In this document: positions 50,802-62,052 of the stretch, piece by piece
How positions within the stretch are numbered: position 1 is the stretch's first letter
How the letters are laid out: the number at the start of each line of letters is the position of its first letter
Assembly: GCF_003284975.1 (NCBI RefSeq)
Contig: NZ_QMEU01000014.1
Span: 1-64,000, forward strand
Reading direction: 5' to 3'
From: Mycobacterium colombiense
GTDB lineage: Bacteria > Actinomycetota > Actinomycetes > Mycobacteriales > Mycobacteriaceae
DNA length: 64,000 nucleotides
Program-made: the position numbers and the translations under genes
The notes under the pieces: generated by a model
The model's database searches: none
Told to the model about the DNA's origin: nothing
Seen by the model: only the letters and a program-made list of their open reading frames with translations

Positions 50802-51968
50802 TTGAGGGCGGCAATTGTCAGCGGCGACGACGTCGTCGGGGAGGACCCGGAACAGCTGTGCGCCGCGTTGGCGGCTCAGGGCTACGACGCCACTTTGTGC
50901 CTGCGACGAGCCAGTCGACGTTCCGCTCAGGCGGCGGCCGAGGGCAACTACCATCGCGTCTCGGTTCCCGTCGGTCCGCGCAAGGCGGCATCGCCGGTTG
51001 ACGTGCTGCCCTCTGTGGGCGATTGGGCGGCCACTTTGGACCGGATCTGGTCGACCGAGCGACCCGACGTCGTGCACGCCTACGGCTGGCTGGGCGGCTT
51101 GGCCGCTCAACTGGCTGCGCGCCGTCGACGTATCCCGACCGTGCAGACCTTCCTGGGATTGGCCGCGACATCGCGTGGCCACGCGGGAGCGGAGCGAAGC
51201 GAACGCGAGCGCATCGAGCCACTGCTGGCGCGCAGCGCGACCTGGGCGACGGGCGAGAGCAGCGACGATGTCGATGCGCTGGCCCGGCTGCGTCATCGCC
51301 GAGCGCGGGTGTCCACCCTGACGTGTGGCGTCGACGCCGAGCGCTACAGTCCGGCCGGCCCGGCCGCCTCGCGCAATGGCATGCAGCGAGTCCTGTACGT
51401 GGCCCCAAATCCGTTGTGGTGCAACGGCCTCGATATCGCGATCCGCGCGCTGCCCAAGGTGCGTGGCGCCGAATTGGTGATCGTGGAAAACGACACCACC
51501 AAAAACGGCCACGACCATGCGCGGGCACAGCTGCAACGGCTGGCGTCCGAGCTGGGTGTGGAGGACCGCGTGCGCTTCGCCGGCCGGGTCGCCGATGCCG
51601 AACTGCCCAAGTTCATCAGGTCCGCCGATGTGGTGGCGTGCACCCCCCGCCAACCGCCACGGGCCACCACCGTGTTGCAGGCCATGTCCAGTGGGGTGGC
51701 GGTGGTCGCGGCCACCGTAGGTGTGCTGGCCGACGTCGTGCTCGACGACATCACCGGTCTGGTGGTGCCGCCGGAGAATCCCGTCGTGTTGGCCGCGGCG
51801 GCGAGACGGCTTCTCGCCCAGCATTTTCAGTCCAAGAGTATGGGTTCGGCGGGCCGCAGCCGAGCCATGTCACGTTTCGCGTGGCAGCGTATTGCGCTCG
51901 ACGCGCTGAACATTTACGAGACCGTCGCGCCGCAGCACCGGGGCGCTTCACCATCGACGGCGCGATGA
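50802..51968 (+). CDS. GT4-type glycosyltransferase-like protein with altered catalytic loop
   Basis: A 388-residue GT-B-fold protein. The N-terminal domain has LRAAIVSGDDVVGEDPEQLC, RPDVVHAYGWLGGLAAQLAA; the C-terminal domain has VSTLTCGVDAERYSP, RVLYVAPNPLW and RVADAELPKFIRSADVVACT. The donor-sugar loop reads RQPPRATTVLQAMSSGVAVV: both glutamates of the usual E-x7-E motif (as in EPFGIVPLEAMACG) are missing, so glycosyl transfer may be lost or changed. I start it at TTG 50802 (MRAAIVSGDD), because AAGGGA lies 9 nt upstream and GT4 enzymes begin right at this strand; the frame is open earlier. Confidence 0.75.
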   Translation: MRAAIVSGDDVVGEDPEQLCAALAAQGYDATLCLRRASRRSAQAAAEGNYHRVSVPVGPRKAASPVDVLPSVGDWAATLDRIWSTERPDVVHAYGWLGGLAAQLAARRRRIPTVQTFLGLAATSRGHAGAERSERERIEPLLARSATWATGESSDDVDALARLRHRRARVSTLTCGVDAERYSPAGPAASRNGMQRVLYVAPNPLWCNGLDIAIRALPKVRGAELVIVENDTTKNGHDHARAQLQRLASELGVEDRVRFAGRVADAELPKFIRSADVVACTPRQPPRATTVLQAMSSGVAVVAATVGVLADVVLDDITGLVVPPENPVVLAAAARRLLAQHFQSKSMGSAGRSRAMSRFAWQRIALDALNIYETVAPQHRGASPSTAR

Positions 51969-52010
51969 GGCAATGATGCGGGGCCAGAACGCAAAGCATT
52001 CAGGCCGGCC

Positions 52011-53105
52011 ATGACCACCGTGACGCGTGAGGCCGGTCGCGAGCCTGCCAAGCCGGCAGTGGGGCTCGTTGGGGAATCGGACGAGGGGTCCGGGTCCGGT
52101 TATTGTCCCGCGCGTCCGGCACTCGGCCGTGATGTTCAACCGGTTTTCCGCCCGGTGGCGGTGCAGTACAAGCAGTTCCGTACCATCGATGCGCACGCCG
52201 CGCGGCGGTTCTTTGCCGGTGCCTATCAACCGGGCTGGCGGATCTCCGGGCTAGCCAGTCAGGCCGCGATCTCGCATCGCCGCACTGACGCCGGTTCGAT
52301 GACGGTCGACGAGGTGACGATCCAGGGCCGTTTGACTTTGGAGATCCCAGCGTCCGACACCATTCTGGTCGTCCAGCCGCGTGCGGGAACGTTGAGCGTC
52401 GCGGGAGGGCCACTGGCCACCACGGACTTCCCGATCCTCGTCGCCCACGGGATGTCGTGCGTATTGCACTGCAGCAGCGCACATTTCGACGTGATCAAGC
52501 TCGAGTCGGAGGCGTTGCAGAGGGTCGCCGCGGACTGGCATACGTCGCTGGGGCAGCACACCCAGTTCGTGAATTGGCGTCCCCGCTCCCGTGCCGCCGT
52601 GCGGGCCTGGCACCGGGCCCTGGACTATGTGGTGGCGACATTGGCTTCCGCCGATACCGCCGCGCAGCCGCTGATCGCGGCGGGTATGGCTGGCCTGCTG
52701 GCCGGCGCGCTGCTTGAGTGCTATCCCTCCAACCTCACCGAGCAGGACCCGGCCAGCGATCTCGCCGGGCCCGAAACACTCAAGCAGGCGGTGTCTTTCA
52801 TCCATCGCCACACCGCCGAAGACATCGGCATCAACGAGGTCGCCGCGGCGGTGCACCTAACCCCCAGGGCGGTGCAGTACCTCTTCCGCCGACGGCTCGG
52901 CACGACACCGACCGACTACATGCGCCGGGTCCGGCTCGCCCGCGCTCATCAAGAGCTGGTGACAGCGACTGCCGCCAATTCGACCGTCACCGAGATCGCC
53001 CAGCGGTGGGGTTTCGCGCACACCGGCCGTTTCGCGGTGCTCTACCGGCAGACCTACGGCCAAAGCCCGCACACCACGCTGCGGCAACAGGTGGCATCCT
53101 CCTGA
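52011..53105 (+). CDS. AraC-family transcriptional regulator
   Basis: A 364-residue regulator with the two-helix AraC DNA-binding domain at the C-terminus: TLKQAVSFIHRHTAEDIGIN, EVAAAVHLTPRAVQYLFRRR, LGTTPTDYMRRVRLARAHQE and VTEIAQRWGFAHTGRFAVLYRQ. The N-terminal part (about 50-230) matches the AraC_binding_2 layout of regulators that sense aromatic or lipid compounds. It sits between a glycosyltransferase-like gene on the same strand (42 bp) and the convergent amine-oxidase gene. Targets are unknown; the amine-oxidase gene does not share its promoter region. Confidence 0.85.
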   Translation: MTTVTREAGREPAKPAVGLVGESDEGSGSGYCPARPALGRDVQPVFRPVAVQYKQFRTIDAHAARRFFAGAYQPGWRISGLASQAAISHRRTDAGSMTVDEVTIQGRLTLEIPASDTILVVQPRAGTLSVAGGPLATTDFPILVAHGMSCVLHCSSAHFDVIKLESEALQRVAADWHTSLGQHTQFVNWRPRSRAAVRAWHRALDYVVATLASADTAAQPLIAAGMAGLLAGALLECYPSNLTEQDPASDLAGPETLKQAVSFIHRHTAEDIGINEVAAAVHLTPRAVQYLFRRRLGTTPTDYMRRVRLARAHQELVTATAANSTVTEIAQRWGFAHTGRFAVLYRQTYGQSPHTTLRQQVASS

Positions 53106-53122
53106 CGGCCAAGCCGGCCGGG

Positions 53123-54508
53123 TCACCCGTTCAGATGATGCAGGAGCTGGTTCGCGGCATAGCGGCCACTGGCCAGGGCGCCCGTCGCGGTCGCCGGATT
53201 GTCAACGCCCACCGCCTCGCCCGCCAGGTAGAGCCGCTCACCGATCGGTTGCTGTAACCGGCGCCGGTCGTCGAGGCCGGAGCCGGGCGGGTGAAACGAA
53301 TAGGCGCCGAGGGCGTACGAGTCGCCGGTCCAGTTCGAGGTCCGCACATCGGTCAGCGAGATGTTGTCGCCGAAGACCCGGCGGGCCACAGGCAGCGCGC
53401 TGGCCAGGACCTCCCCGGGCGAACGCGACTCGACGAATCGCCCGCGCTCGCCGCCGTTGAACGCCAACACGATTGGGCCCGCATCGCCGGGCAGGGTGAA
53501 CCACTGTGACCACAGCCCGCCTTCGGGCCCGAGGTACTGGTAGAAAGCGTTGTCTACCTTCCACGTTCGCTGGTCCACGCGAAAGAAGCTCTTGGACAAG
53601 GCGCCGAAGCCCAGTGCCGTCACGGCCCGGGCGTGCGCGTCGGGCAGCGGCGGATCGAAGGCTATCGCACCGGATTTCAGCACGCCGAGGGGAACGGTGA
53701 CGATCGCGGCCGGACCCCGAAACGACTTTTCCCTGGTTCGCACGATGACGGCGTCATCGCGTTGCACGACCGCGGTGACCGGCGTGTTGAGCTCGATGGT
53801 CAGCCCGTCGGCAAGCGAATTGGGCAGGGCGTCATAGCCGTTGATGATGACGTCCTGGTCGCCGCCGGCGTAATCACCCTTGTCGAAGGTGGCGGCCGAA
53901 AGCTGATTCGCGTCGGCGGCGTATTCGTCCTCGATCTCGGTGGTCAGGTAGAAGGCCAGCTGGGCGCGGTCGGACGCGGACAGCCGTGCGCCGTCGGCGG
54001 CGGTTTGCACCGCGGCACCCAGGCTTGTCACGTCGCGCAGACCGCGCGCCCGTTCGACGAACGATCGCCACGTTGCGCTTTGGTAATCCAGCGGCTGTAG
54101 CGCGGGGTCGACCGCGAGCCTGACCCACCCGTAATAGTCCGTGCTCACCAGTTGTGACCGCGCCCGGTGGGCCAGCTCGGTCAGCGGGTTGTCCGTCGTG
54201 CCGTGGATCCACGAGGCGCCCAGCTCCAGGGGCGGGCCCCAGCCGCGGTCGGTGCAGATCCGGCCACCGATGCGGCCGCGGGCCTCGATGACGCGAACCG
54301 GGCGACCGGCGTCGGCAAGGCTGCGAGCGGCGGACAAACCCGCCATCCCGGCGCCGACGACGAGGATCGAGGTGGTGTCCGGCGCCTGCTGAGGGGACGG
54401 GCGGACCGTGGCGGGTGTCGGCTGGTTCGGTGCGCACGCCACAGCGAGCGCGCCACCGGCCACGCCGGTCGCGGCCGCGAAGAATGCCCGGCGCGACAAC
54501 CCCGACAC
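53123..54508 (-). CDS. Exported flavin-containing amine oxidase (Tat lipoprotein-like)
   Basis: A 461-residue FAD enzyme. From a GTG start the N-terminus is MSGLSRRAFFAAATGVAGGA followed by LAVACAP, a twin-arginine signal with a lipobox, so it is exported folded and lipid-anchored. The FAD fold is ILVVGAGMAGLSAARSL, then VRVIEARGRIGGRI, LELGASWIHG and the C-terminal GERLYLAGEAV. This is the polyamine/monoamine oxidase family; the substrate is unknown. The frame also reads from a TTG 14 codons upstream, but the GTG places the Arg pair at the right distance, and the AT-rich sequence upstream looks like promoter. It is convergent with the AraC gene. Confidence 0.85.
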   Translation of the reverse strand: MSGLSRRAFFAAATGVAGGALAVACAPNQPTPATVRPSPQQAPDTTSILVVGAGMAGLSAARSLADAGRPVRVIEARGRIGGRICTDRGWGPPLELGASWIHGTTDNPLTELAHRARSQLVSTDYYGWVRLAVDPALQPLDYQSATWRSFVERARGLRDVTSLGAAVQTAADGARLSASDRAQLAFYLTTEIEDEYAADANQLSAATFDKGDYAGGDQDVIINGYDALPNSLADGLTIELNTPVTAVVQRDDAVIVRTREKSFRGPAAIVTVPLGVLKSGAIAFDPPLPDAHARAVTALGFGALSKSFFRVDQRTWKVDNAFYQYLGPEGGLWSQWFTLPGDAGPIVLAFNGGERGRFVESRSPGEVLASALPVARRVFGDNISLTDVRTSNWTGDSYALGAYSFHPPGSGLDDRRRLQQPIGERLYLAGEAVGVDNPATATGALASGRYAANQLLHHLNG

Positions 54509-54627
54509 GAGTCTAAGCGTCTCATAAGAATCGTTTGCCGGATTTACCAAAAGCGAACCGAACTTAGGGATAAAATCGCCCCATCCTTAGCTGCGGCAAC
54601 GGCGCCGCGTTGGAGGGGGGAGCGGTG

Positions 54628-55593
54628 ATGAGTGCTCGACGATCGGCCCGCCCGGTTGACCCGTTCCCCGACCCGCTGCCGCCCAGTGAGACCGTCACGG
54701 TCCGGGCGGCCGACGGCACCCGGTTGCACGCGGAGGTGTTCGGGCCGCCCCACGGTTATCCGATCGTCTTGACGCACGGCATCACCTGCGCCATCCGGGC
54801 GTGGGCGTACCAGATCGCCGACCTGTCCCACGACTACCGGGTGATCGCCTTCGATCATCGCGGCCACGGCCGCAGTGGCTTGCCGCGAGCCAACAATTAC
54901 AGCCTCAAACACCTTGCGTCCGACCTGGATTCGGTGCTGGATGCGACTTTGGCACCGCACGAACGCGCCGTGGTGGCCGGCCACTCGATGGGCGGCATCA
55001 CCATCGCCGCGTGGTCGGAGCGCTACCGCCACAAGGTTCCCCGGCGCGCGGACGCGGTCGCGCTGATCAACACCACCACCGGCGATCTGATCCGCAAGGT
55101 GCAGCTGTTGCCGGTGCCCTACGGGTTGTCGCCGGCCCGGGTTCTGGCCGGGCGCACCCTGATCAACGCGTTCGGTGGGTTCGCGGTGCCCGGTGCCGCC
55201 CGCATCCCGAGCCGCTATGTGGTGGCGATGCTGGCCACCGGACAAGACGCCGATCCGGGCATCGCCAGGCTGGTCTACGAGCTCTTCGAGAACACCTCAC
55301 CGGCGGGCCGGGCGGGGTGCGCGAGGGCGCTGGTCGCGTCTCTCGGGTCGCGCTATCTCGACCTGGAGGGTTTGACCGTTCCGACGCTGGTCATCGGCAG
55401 CGAACGCGACCGGCTCACCCCGATCAGCCAGTCCCGCAGGATCGCGCGCAGCGTGCCCAACCTGATCGACCTGGTCGAACTGCCCGGTGGGCACTGCTCG
55501 ATGCTCGAACACCCCCGCGAGGTGAACCGCCAGCTGCGCGCGCTCGCCGAAACGGCGATGCGCAACGCGGCCACCCGCCGGATCAGCTCATAG
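54628..55593 (+). CDS. Alpha/beta hydrolase, Hpx (Rv3171c)-like
   Basis: A 321-residue hydrolase with all catalytic parts: oxyanion region [25 protein letters not shown], nucleophile elbow [15 protein letters not shown] (Ser), Asp in [12 protein letters not shown] and His in [12 protein letters not shown]. In M. tuberculosis the neighbour of aofH is Rv3171c (hpx, labelled non-haem haloperoxidase), and order and orientation match here. Real activity is more likely esterase or lactonase than haloperoxidase. The start is ATG after a GGAGGGGGGAGCGGTG ribosome stretch. It overlaps the convergent aofH end by 6 bp. Confidence 0.85.
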   Translation: MSARRSARPVDPFPDPLPPSETVTVRAADGTRLHAEVFGPPHGYPIVLTHGITCAIRAWAYQIADLSHDYRVIAFDHRGHGRSGLPRANNYSLKHLASDLDSVLDATLAPHERAVVAGHSMGGITIAAWSERYRHKVPRRADAVALINTTTGDLIRKVQLLPVPYGLSPARVLAGRTLINAFGGFAVPGAARIPSRYVVAMLATGQDADPGIARLVYELFENTSPAGRAGCARALVASLGSRYLDLEGLTVPTLVIGSERDRLTPISQSRRIARSVPNLIDLVELPGGHCSMLEHPREVNRQLRALAETAMRNAATRRISS

Positions 55594-56934
55594 CAGGGCG
55601 GTGATCTCGGCGGCCGCGCGCTGCCCGGAGCGAATCGCCCCGTCGAGGAAACCGGTCCACTCGTCGGCGGTTTCGGTGCCGGCCCAGTGGATCGGCCCGA
55701 CCGGTTCCCGCAGCCACGGCCCGAACCGGGTCCACGATCCGGGTGGCACCGCGGCGGTGGGGCCGCCCGGCGCGAATTCCTCGGCGCCCCAACGGTGATC
55801 GACGTAGTCCAGGGGCTTGAGCGCGTCGTCGCCGAACAGCGTTGCAAAGCACCGCAACGCGTCGCGGCGACGCTGCTCGCTGGGAAGCGAGTCGAACGCG
55901 CGGGCGTCGACGAAACCCATCAGGATGCCCGGTCCGTCCGGGTGCGGACTGACGTCGAACGTGATGAAGACCGGGCCCTCGTCGGACAGCGCCTGCCCGG
56001 AAAACCCGTTGGTCCGCCAGAACGGCGTGGAGTAGGCGGCGTAGGCCTTGCTGAGCCGGCCCTGCGGCCAGTGCCGGGCGAGTTGCTCGTACTCGGCGGG
56101 CAGCGGGGGAGTGAACTCGATGGAGGCGCGGTGGGCCGGCGGGATGGCGACGATGACGAACCCGGCCTCGGTCTCGCCGAGGTCGGTGGTGACGGTGACG
56201 CCCGCGCCGTGCCGCTCGATCCGCCGCACCGGGGCGTTGAGCACCACGCGGGTGCCCAGTTCGGCGGCCGCCGCCTCGGCGATCTGTTGCGTGCCACCGG
56301 GGAAGCGGTCCTGTTGGGCCCCGTCCTCGACGTCGAGCAGCCGGTCCAGCCCGCCGGCCGCGTGCGCGTAGCGGGCGGCGTGCAGCATCGACACGTCGTC
56401 GGGTTCGCATCCCCAGGTCACCCGCGCCACGATCGCCAGCAGGTCGTGCGAGGAAGCCGTCGCACGCACTGAGCGCAACCAGCCGCCGAGCGACAGGCCG
56501 TCGAGTTCACGCGCGCGGCGGGCGTCCCACGGCGCCGCCAGCGGGATGCTGCGCGCGATCCTGTCGAATTGCCAGCGCAGCCGGCCGATATCCAGCAGGC
56601 CGGTCAGCGAAAGCTTGGGGATGGTGCCGTGATACGCGTGCGTCCACCCGCGCCAATGGATCAGGTTCTTGCCGTCGTGATGCGTCGGGGTGGTCGGGAC
56701 GTCGAGTTCGGCGGCCATCGCCAGTACGGCGTCCTGGGTCGGCCCGACGAACGTGCCGCCCAGATCGGCCGGCAATCCGGCGACGCTGCCGGTCAGGGAC
56801 CGTCCGCCGACCCGGCCGCGGCCCTCGAAAACCGCCACATCGTGGCCTTGCTGTGTCAGCTCGCGCGCCGCGGCGAGTCCGGCGAAGCCCGCACCGACGA
56901 CGACAACGTCGACAATGCGCGGCGGATTCGACAC
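55588..56934 (-). CDS. aofH: Flavin monoamine oxidase AofH (Rv3170-like)
   Basis: A 448-residue flavin amine oxidase with the same length as Rv3170 and close similarity to it as I recall. FAD motif [19 protein letters not shown] at residues 8-26, RGRVGGRS, then [38 protein letters not shown] and C-terminal [20 protein letters not shown]. The position of the flavin-linking Cys of mitochondrial MAO has no Cys here ([12 protein letters not shown]), so FAD is probably held non-covalently. It oxidises an amine to an aldehyde with H2O2; substrate is not settled. No signal peptide, so cytoplasmic, unlike the exported oxidase nearby. Confidence 0.92.
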   Translation of the reverse strand: MSNPPRIVDVVVVGAGFAGLAAARELTQQGHDVAVFEGRGRVGGRSLTGSVAGLPADLGGTFVGPTQDAVLAMAAELDVPTTPTHHDGKNLIHWRGWTHAYHGTIPKLSLTGLLDIGRLRWQFDRIARSIPLAAPWDARRARELDGLSLGGWLRSVRATASSHDLLAIVARVTWGCEPDDVSMLHAARYAHAAGGLDRLLDVEDGAQQDRFPGGTQQIAEAAAAELGTRVVLNAPVRRIERHGAGVTVTTDLGETEAGFVIVAIPPAHRASIEFTPPLPAEYEQLARHWPQGRLSKAYAAYSTPFWRTNGFSGQALSDEGPVFITFDVSPHPDGPGILMGFVDARAFDSLPSEQRRRDALRCFATLFGDDALKPLDYVDHRWGAEEFAPGGPTAAVPPGSWTRFGPWLREPVGPIHWAGTETADEWTGFLDGAIRSGQRAAAEITALL

Positions 56935-56996
56935 GCGGTCTAGTGAACCGCATTTCTGCGCTTTCCACGGCGATTTCTCCCAAGCTGATCGCCGGC

Positions 56997-57020
56997 GTTT
57001 GCCTCACGGCGATGGCAAAC
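56997..57020. promoter_or_regulatory. Inverted repeat between aofH and the MFS gene
   Basis: GTTTGCC (56997-57003) and GGCAAAC (57014-57020) are perfect mirror images with a 10-bp spacer, in the 124-bp divergent region between aofH and the transporter gene. This fits a dimeric repressor site serving one or both genes. The only local regulator is the TetR 5 kb away. Confidence 0.45.
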
Positions 57021-57058
57021 ATATGCCTAGCTCGCTATGTTAATTACGCTGCCACCAC

Positions 57059-58396
57059 GTGCTTTCCGAAAGCCCCGTCACCAGTTCTGCCGCCAGTCTT
57101 GCCAGTTCAGCCGTGGTCGCCGGCGCCGCGCCGAACCTGCGCACCGTGGCCCTGGGCAGCATGATCGGCACCACCATCGAGTGGTATGACTTCTACCTGT
57201 ACGCGACCGCGTCGGCGTTGGTCTTCAAACCGCTTTTCTTCCCGAATATCTCATCGACCGCGGGGACACTGGCCTCGTTCGCCACCTACGCCGCCGGATT
57301 CGGGGCCCGGCCCCTCGGCGCGGTGCTGTCGGGGCACTTCGGCGACCGGTTGGGCCGCAAGGCGGTTCTGGTGGGCGCGTTGGTGGTGATGGGTCTGGTC
57401 ACCACCGCGATCGGAGCGCTGCCGACCTATGCCGCTGCTGGGCTGCTGGCGCCGGCGCTGCTGGCGACCCTGCGGGTTGTGCAGGGCCTCGCCGTGGGGG
57501 CCGAATGGGGTGGCGCCGCGGTGCTGTCGGTGGAGCACGCACCCCCCGATCGTCGCGGATTTTTCGGCAGCTTCACCCAGTTGGGCTCGCCGGCCGGCAT
57601 GTTGTTGGCGACCTCGGTGTTCTTCCTGGTGCGCAAGGTCACCGGGCCGACCTTCCTCACCTACGGATGGCGAATCCCGTTCCTGCTCAGCGTCTTTCTG
57701 GTCGGCATCGGCTTGTTCGTCCGGCTGAAGCTGACCGATGCGGAAATCTTCGAGCGGCTCAAGCGGCGCGACGAGCTGGCACGGCTGCCGATAGTGGAGG
57801 TGCTGCGCACCGACTCGCGCAACGTAGTCATCACCACCGGACTGCGGCTGTCGCAGATCGGGCTTTTCGTCTTATTGACGACGTATTCGCTTAGCTATCT
57901 TCAGGATTCATTCGGCAGGGGCAGCGCAGTAGGTCTGATCGCGGTGCTGGTCTCCTCGGCGCTCGGGTTGCTCAGCACGCCAGGCTGGGCGTTGCTGTCG
58001 GACCGGGTGGGGCGGCGGCCACCGTATCTGTTCGGCGCGCTCGCGGGGGTGGTGGCTCTGGTGTTGTTCTTCCTGGCTGCCGGCAGCGGGTCGGCGCTTT
58101 GGGTCGTGCTGGCAATCGTGTTCGGCGTCAACGTCGTTCATGACGCGATGTATGGCCCGCAGGCGGCCTGGTTCGCCGAACTCTTCGGAACCCGGGTGCG
58201 CTACAGCGGCGCGTCGCTGGGTTATCAGATTGGTGCCGTACTGTCGGGAGGGTTCGCGCCGTTGATCGCCGCGTCGTTGTTGGTGGTCGGCGGTGGCCGG
58301 CCGTGGCTGATCGTGGCGTACTTCGCGGTGCTGGCGGCGATCACGGTCGCCGCCGCGTACGCGGCGCGCGAGACGGGTGAGGATGACATCGGGTGA
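57059..58396 (+). CDS. MFS transporter, metabolite:H+ symporter (MHS) type
   Basis: A 445-residue transporter with about twelve membrane helices. MHS-family marks: GSMIGTTIEWYDFYLYATAS near residue 33, the loop motif GHFGDRLGRKAVLVGAL, LRVVQGLAVGAEWGGAAVLS and the second-half repeat SDRVGRRPPYLFG. MHS proteins import shikimate, 2-oxoglutarate, aromatic acids or osmolytes with protons. It starts at GTG and overlaps the monooxygenase gene by 4 bp (GTGA), so the pair forms one operon for import and oxidation of one compound. The pair stands between aofH and the Rv3169-like gene. Confidence 0.87.
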   Translation: MLSESPVTSSAASLASSAVVAGAAPNLRTVALGSMIGTTIEWYDFYLYATASALVFKPLFFPNISSTAGTLASFATYAAGFGARPLGAVLSGHFGDRLGRKAVLVGALVVMGLVTTAIGALPTYAAAGLLAPALLATLRVVQGLAVGAEWGGAAVLSVEHAPPDRRGFFGSFTQLGSPAGMLLATSVFFLVRKVTGPTFLTYGWRIPFLLSVFLVGIGLFVRLKLTDAEIFERLKRRDELARLPIVEVLRTDSRNVVITTGLRLSQIGLFVLLTTYSLSYLQDSFGRGSAVGLIAVLVSSALGLLSTPGWALLSDRVGRRPPYLFGALAGVVALVLFFLAAGSGSALWVVLAIVFGVNVVHDAMYGPQAAWFAELFGTRVRYSGASLGYQIGAVLSGGFAPLIAASLLVVGGGRPWLIVAYFAVLAAITVAAAYAARETGEDDIG

Positions 58397-59760
58397 GTGC
58401 GCCGCGCAGGATCTTTCTCAACGCCTTCGACATGGCCTGCGTCGGGCATCAGTCCGCGGGTCTGTGGCGGCATCCCGACGATCAGGGCTACCGCTACCGG
58501 GAGCTGGGCTATTGGACCGAGCTGGCCCGCATCCTGGAGACCGGCGGGTTCGACGCGTTGTTTCTCGCCGACGTGCTCGGGGTCTACGACGTGTACGGCG
58601 GCTCGCGCGACGCGGCGGTCCTCGACGCCGCCCAGTTTCCGGTCAACGACCCGACCGCCGCGGTCTCGGCGATGGCGGCGGTGACCGACAGCCTCGGCTT
58701 CGGGATCACCCTGTCGCTGACCTACGAGCAGCCCTACGCGTTGGCCCGCCGGCTCTCGACGCTGGACCACCTGACGGGTGGCCGGGTGGCGTGGAACATC
58801 GTTACGTCCTATTTGGACAGCGCCGCAAGGAATTTGGGCCTGGACGCCCAGATCCCGCACGACCAGCGTTACGAGATCGCCGACGAGTACCTCGAGGTCT
58901 GCTACAAGCTGTGGGAGGGGTCGTGGGAGGCCGACGCCGTGGTGCGCGACGCGCAGCGGGGCGTCTTCACCGACCCGGCCAAGGTGCACGACATCGAGCA
59001 CAAGGGCCGTTATTTCTCGGTGCCCGGTCCGTTCCTGTGCGAGCCGTCGCCGCAGCGCACCCCGGTGTTGTTCCAGGCCGGGGCGTCGCCGCGGGGCGTG
59101 CGGTTCGCGGCGGCCCACGCCGAGGCGGTCTTCGTCTCGGGTCCGACGCCGCAGATCGTGCGCGGTCCGGTGCGCGCGTTGCGGACCGCCGCCGCCGAGC
59201 TGGGTCGCGACCCACGCTCGATCAAGGTGTTCACCATGGTGACCCCGGTGGTCGCCGAGAGCCGCGACGAGGCCGTCGCCAAGCTGGCTGAATATCGGGG
59301 GTACGTCAGCCCCGCCGGAGCGCTGGCGTTGTTCGGCGGCTGGACCGGGGTCGACCTGGCCGAACTCGACCCCGGCGAACCGCTGAAATACGTCGAGACC
59401 GACGCCAACCGCTCGGCGCTGGCCTCGTTCACCACCGCCGCGCCGCAACGCGCCTGGACGGTGGGCGAGCTGGCCGACGAGATCGGGATCGGCGGCCGCG
59501 GCCCGGTGCTGGTGGGTTCGCCGACCGAGGTGGCCGACGAACTCGAGCGGTGGGTCACCGAGGCCGACGTCGACGGGTTCAACCTGGCTTACGTGACGAC
59601 CCCGGGCACCTTCGTCGATTTCGCGAAGTTCGTTGTCCCCGAGCTGCGTCGGCGGGGACGCGTCCCCGAGCAGCCACCGCGTTCCACGCTGCGCCAGCGG
59701 CTCGGCGCCCGGGGGCCGCTGCTGCCCGACGACCACCCGGGCGCGGCCTACCGCCGCTGA
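58393..59760 (+). CDS. Flavin-dependent monooxygenase of the NtaA/SnaA/DszA family
   Basis: A 455-residue luciferase-like, reduced-FMN-using monooxygenase. Family marks: RRIFLNAFDMACVGHQSAGLW, RHPDDQGYRY near the start, the segment GFDALFLADVLGVYDVY, LDHLTGGRVAWNIVTSYL, and PVLFQAGASPRGVRFAAAHA. These enzymes cleave C-N or C-S bonds of substrates such as nitrilotriacetate or dibenzothiophene sulfone and need a separate FMN reductase, which is not encoded next to it. Translationally coupled to the MFS transporter, suggesting uptake and attack of the same xenobiotic or organosulfur/amine compound. Start at GTG, MSAPRRIF. Confidence 0.88.
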   Translation: MSAPRRIFLNAFDMACVGHQSAGLWRHPDDQGYRYRELGYWTELARILETGGFDALFLADVLGVYDVYGGSRDAAVLDAAQFPVNDPTAAVSAMAAVTDSLGFGITLSLTYEQPYALARRLSTLDHLTGGRVAWNIVTSYLDSAARNLGLDAQIPHDQRYEIADEYLEVCYKLWEGSWEADAVVRDAQRGVFTDPAKVHDIEHKGRYFSVPGPFLCEPSPQRTPVLFQAGASPRGVRFAAAHAEAVFVSGPTPQIVRGPVRALRTAAAELGRDPRSIKVFTMVTPVVAESRDEAVAKLAEYRGYVSPAGALALFGGWTGVDLAELDPGEPLKYVETDANRSALASFTTAAPQRAWTVGELADEIGIGGRGPVLVGSPTEVADELERWVTEADVDGFNLAYVTTPGTFVDFAKFVVPELRRRGRVPEQPPRSTLRQRLGARGPLLPDDHPGAAYRR

Positions 59761-59761
59761 C

Positions 59762-60876
59762 CTAGGGCGCGACCGTCAGCCAATCCTTGAATCCGGACGG
59801 GTCGTGGCGGCCCAGCGCGCCGTGCTCGTAGAGCCCCCAGCCCTCGACGGGCTCCCCGTCGCCGTCGCGGCAGACCGCGCGGCCGACGTGGTCGATCACG
59901 CCGAACCCCGCGCGGCCGACGATGGCCGGGTCGGTCATGTCGTACGTCAGCCGCTCGGCGAACTTTTCGCCCTTCCAGGTGCCGTGGATCCAGTCGGAGT
60001 CACCGCCGTAGCCGCCGCCGACGTGGATGGGCACCGGCAGCTTGGACTCGACGTCGAAGTGGACCGGGGTCCCCGCCGGGGTGGTGGCGTCGATCGTCGC
60101 GCCGGTCGGGATGCGGGTCCCGGAGCGGTAGTGGATCTTGACTCGCGGCCAGCCCAGCTGCTCGACGCGCCCGTCGCGCCAGATGCGGGTGCAGTCGTTG
60201 AGCGAGCGGAACCCGTTGGGCTCTTCCTGGATGATGAGCACGATGGCGAAATCGTCGAATGCCATGGGTACGTAAAGCCACCACATGCCCTCGAAGGGCG
60301 GGTCGGCGGGTCGGCCCGCGGGCTCGGCCTCGCCGATCGGCCGGATGCCCCAGGACCGGTCGCGACTGCCCAGCCAGGTGTTGGGGTCGACGGTGATCTC
60401 CTCGCCGTCGATGACGATGTGCCCGCTCCAGCTGCCGAGCTGCGCGAAGCGCTGAGCGTCCAGGGTGACCCGGTTGCCCGAGCGCAGGATATGCGGTTGT
60501 TCCTGCACGACGTCGAACAGGCCATTCCAGGTGAGATCGGCTGCGATGCCTTCGGTTTCGTCGAGCACGAGGCGCAGCTTGCGCAGCGGTTCGATGACCT
60601 CGACGCGGTAGCCGTTGACGTGCTGGTTGAGCCGGTCAGAATCAATGGCGTCCGAAACGTGCACGGCGGTCTGGGTATCCCCGCGCCGGATGAGCAGGAA
60701 CGCGTCCTTGACCCCGAGGTTGGGGTAGTAGCCGATGCCGCTGATCACGAAGATGTCGCCGGTGCGGTCGTGGGCGTTGAAGTAGGAGCGGTCGTAGAAG
60801 TTGCGGTCCGAGGAACCCGGCCAGGCGATCGGCTGGGGGATCTGATGTACCGGGAACTCGTCGAGTGGTCCGAGCA

Positions 60877-60877
<1 letters not shown>
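59762..60877 (-). CDS. Rv3169-like conserved protein (DUF7064/DUF7065-type)
   Basis: A 371-residue protein resembling Rv3169 in size and neighbourhood. It begins MLGPLDEFPVHQIPQPIAWP and consists of beta-rich segments (DRNFYDRSYFNAHDRTGDIF, IGYYPNLGVKDAFLLIRRGD, SWSGHIVIDGEEITVD, SRDRSWGIRPIGEAEP) typical of these lipocalin-like two-domain proteins (AttH/CrtC-like fold is possible). No catalytic site is evident; WG and RDRSWG motifs mark the ligand cavity. Its start overlaps the phosphotransferase stop by one base (TAATG), so the two are coupled, as Rv3168-Rv3169 are. Function is unknown. Confidence 0.85.
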
Positions 60878-62052
<1,175 letters not shown>

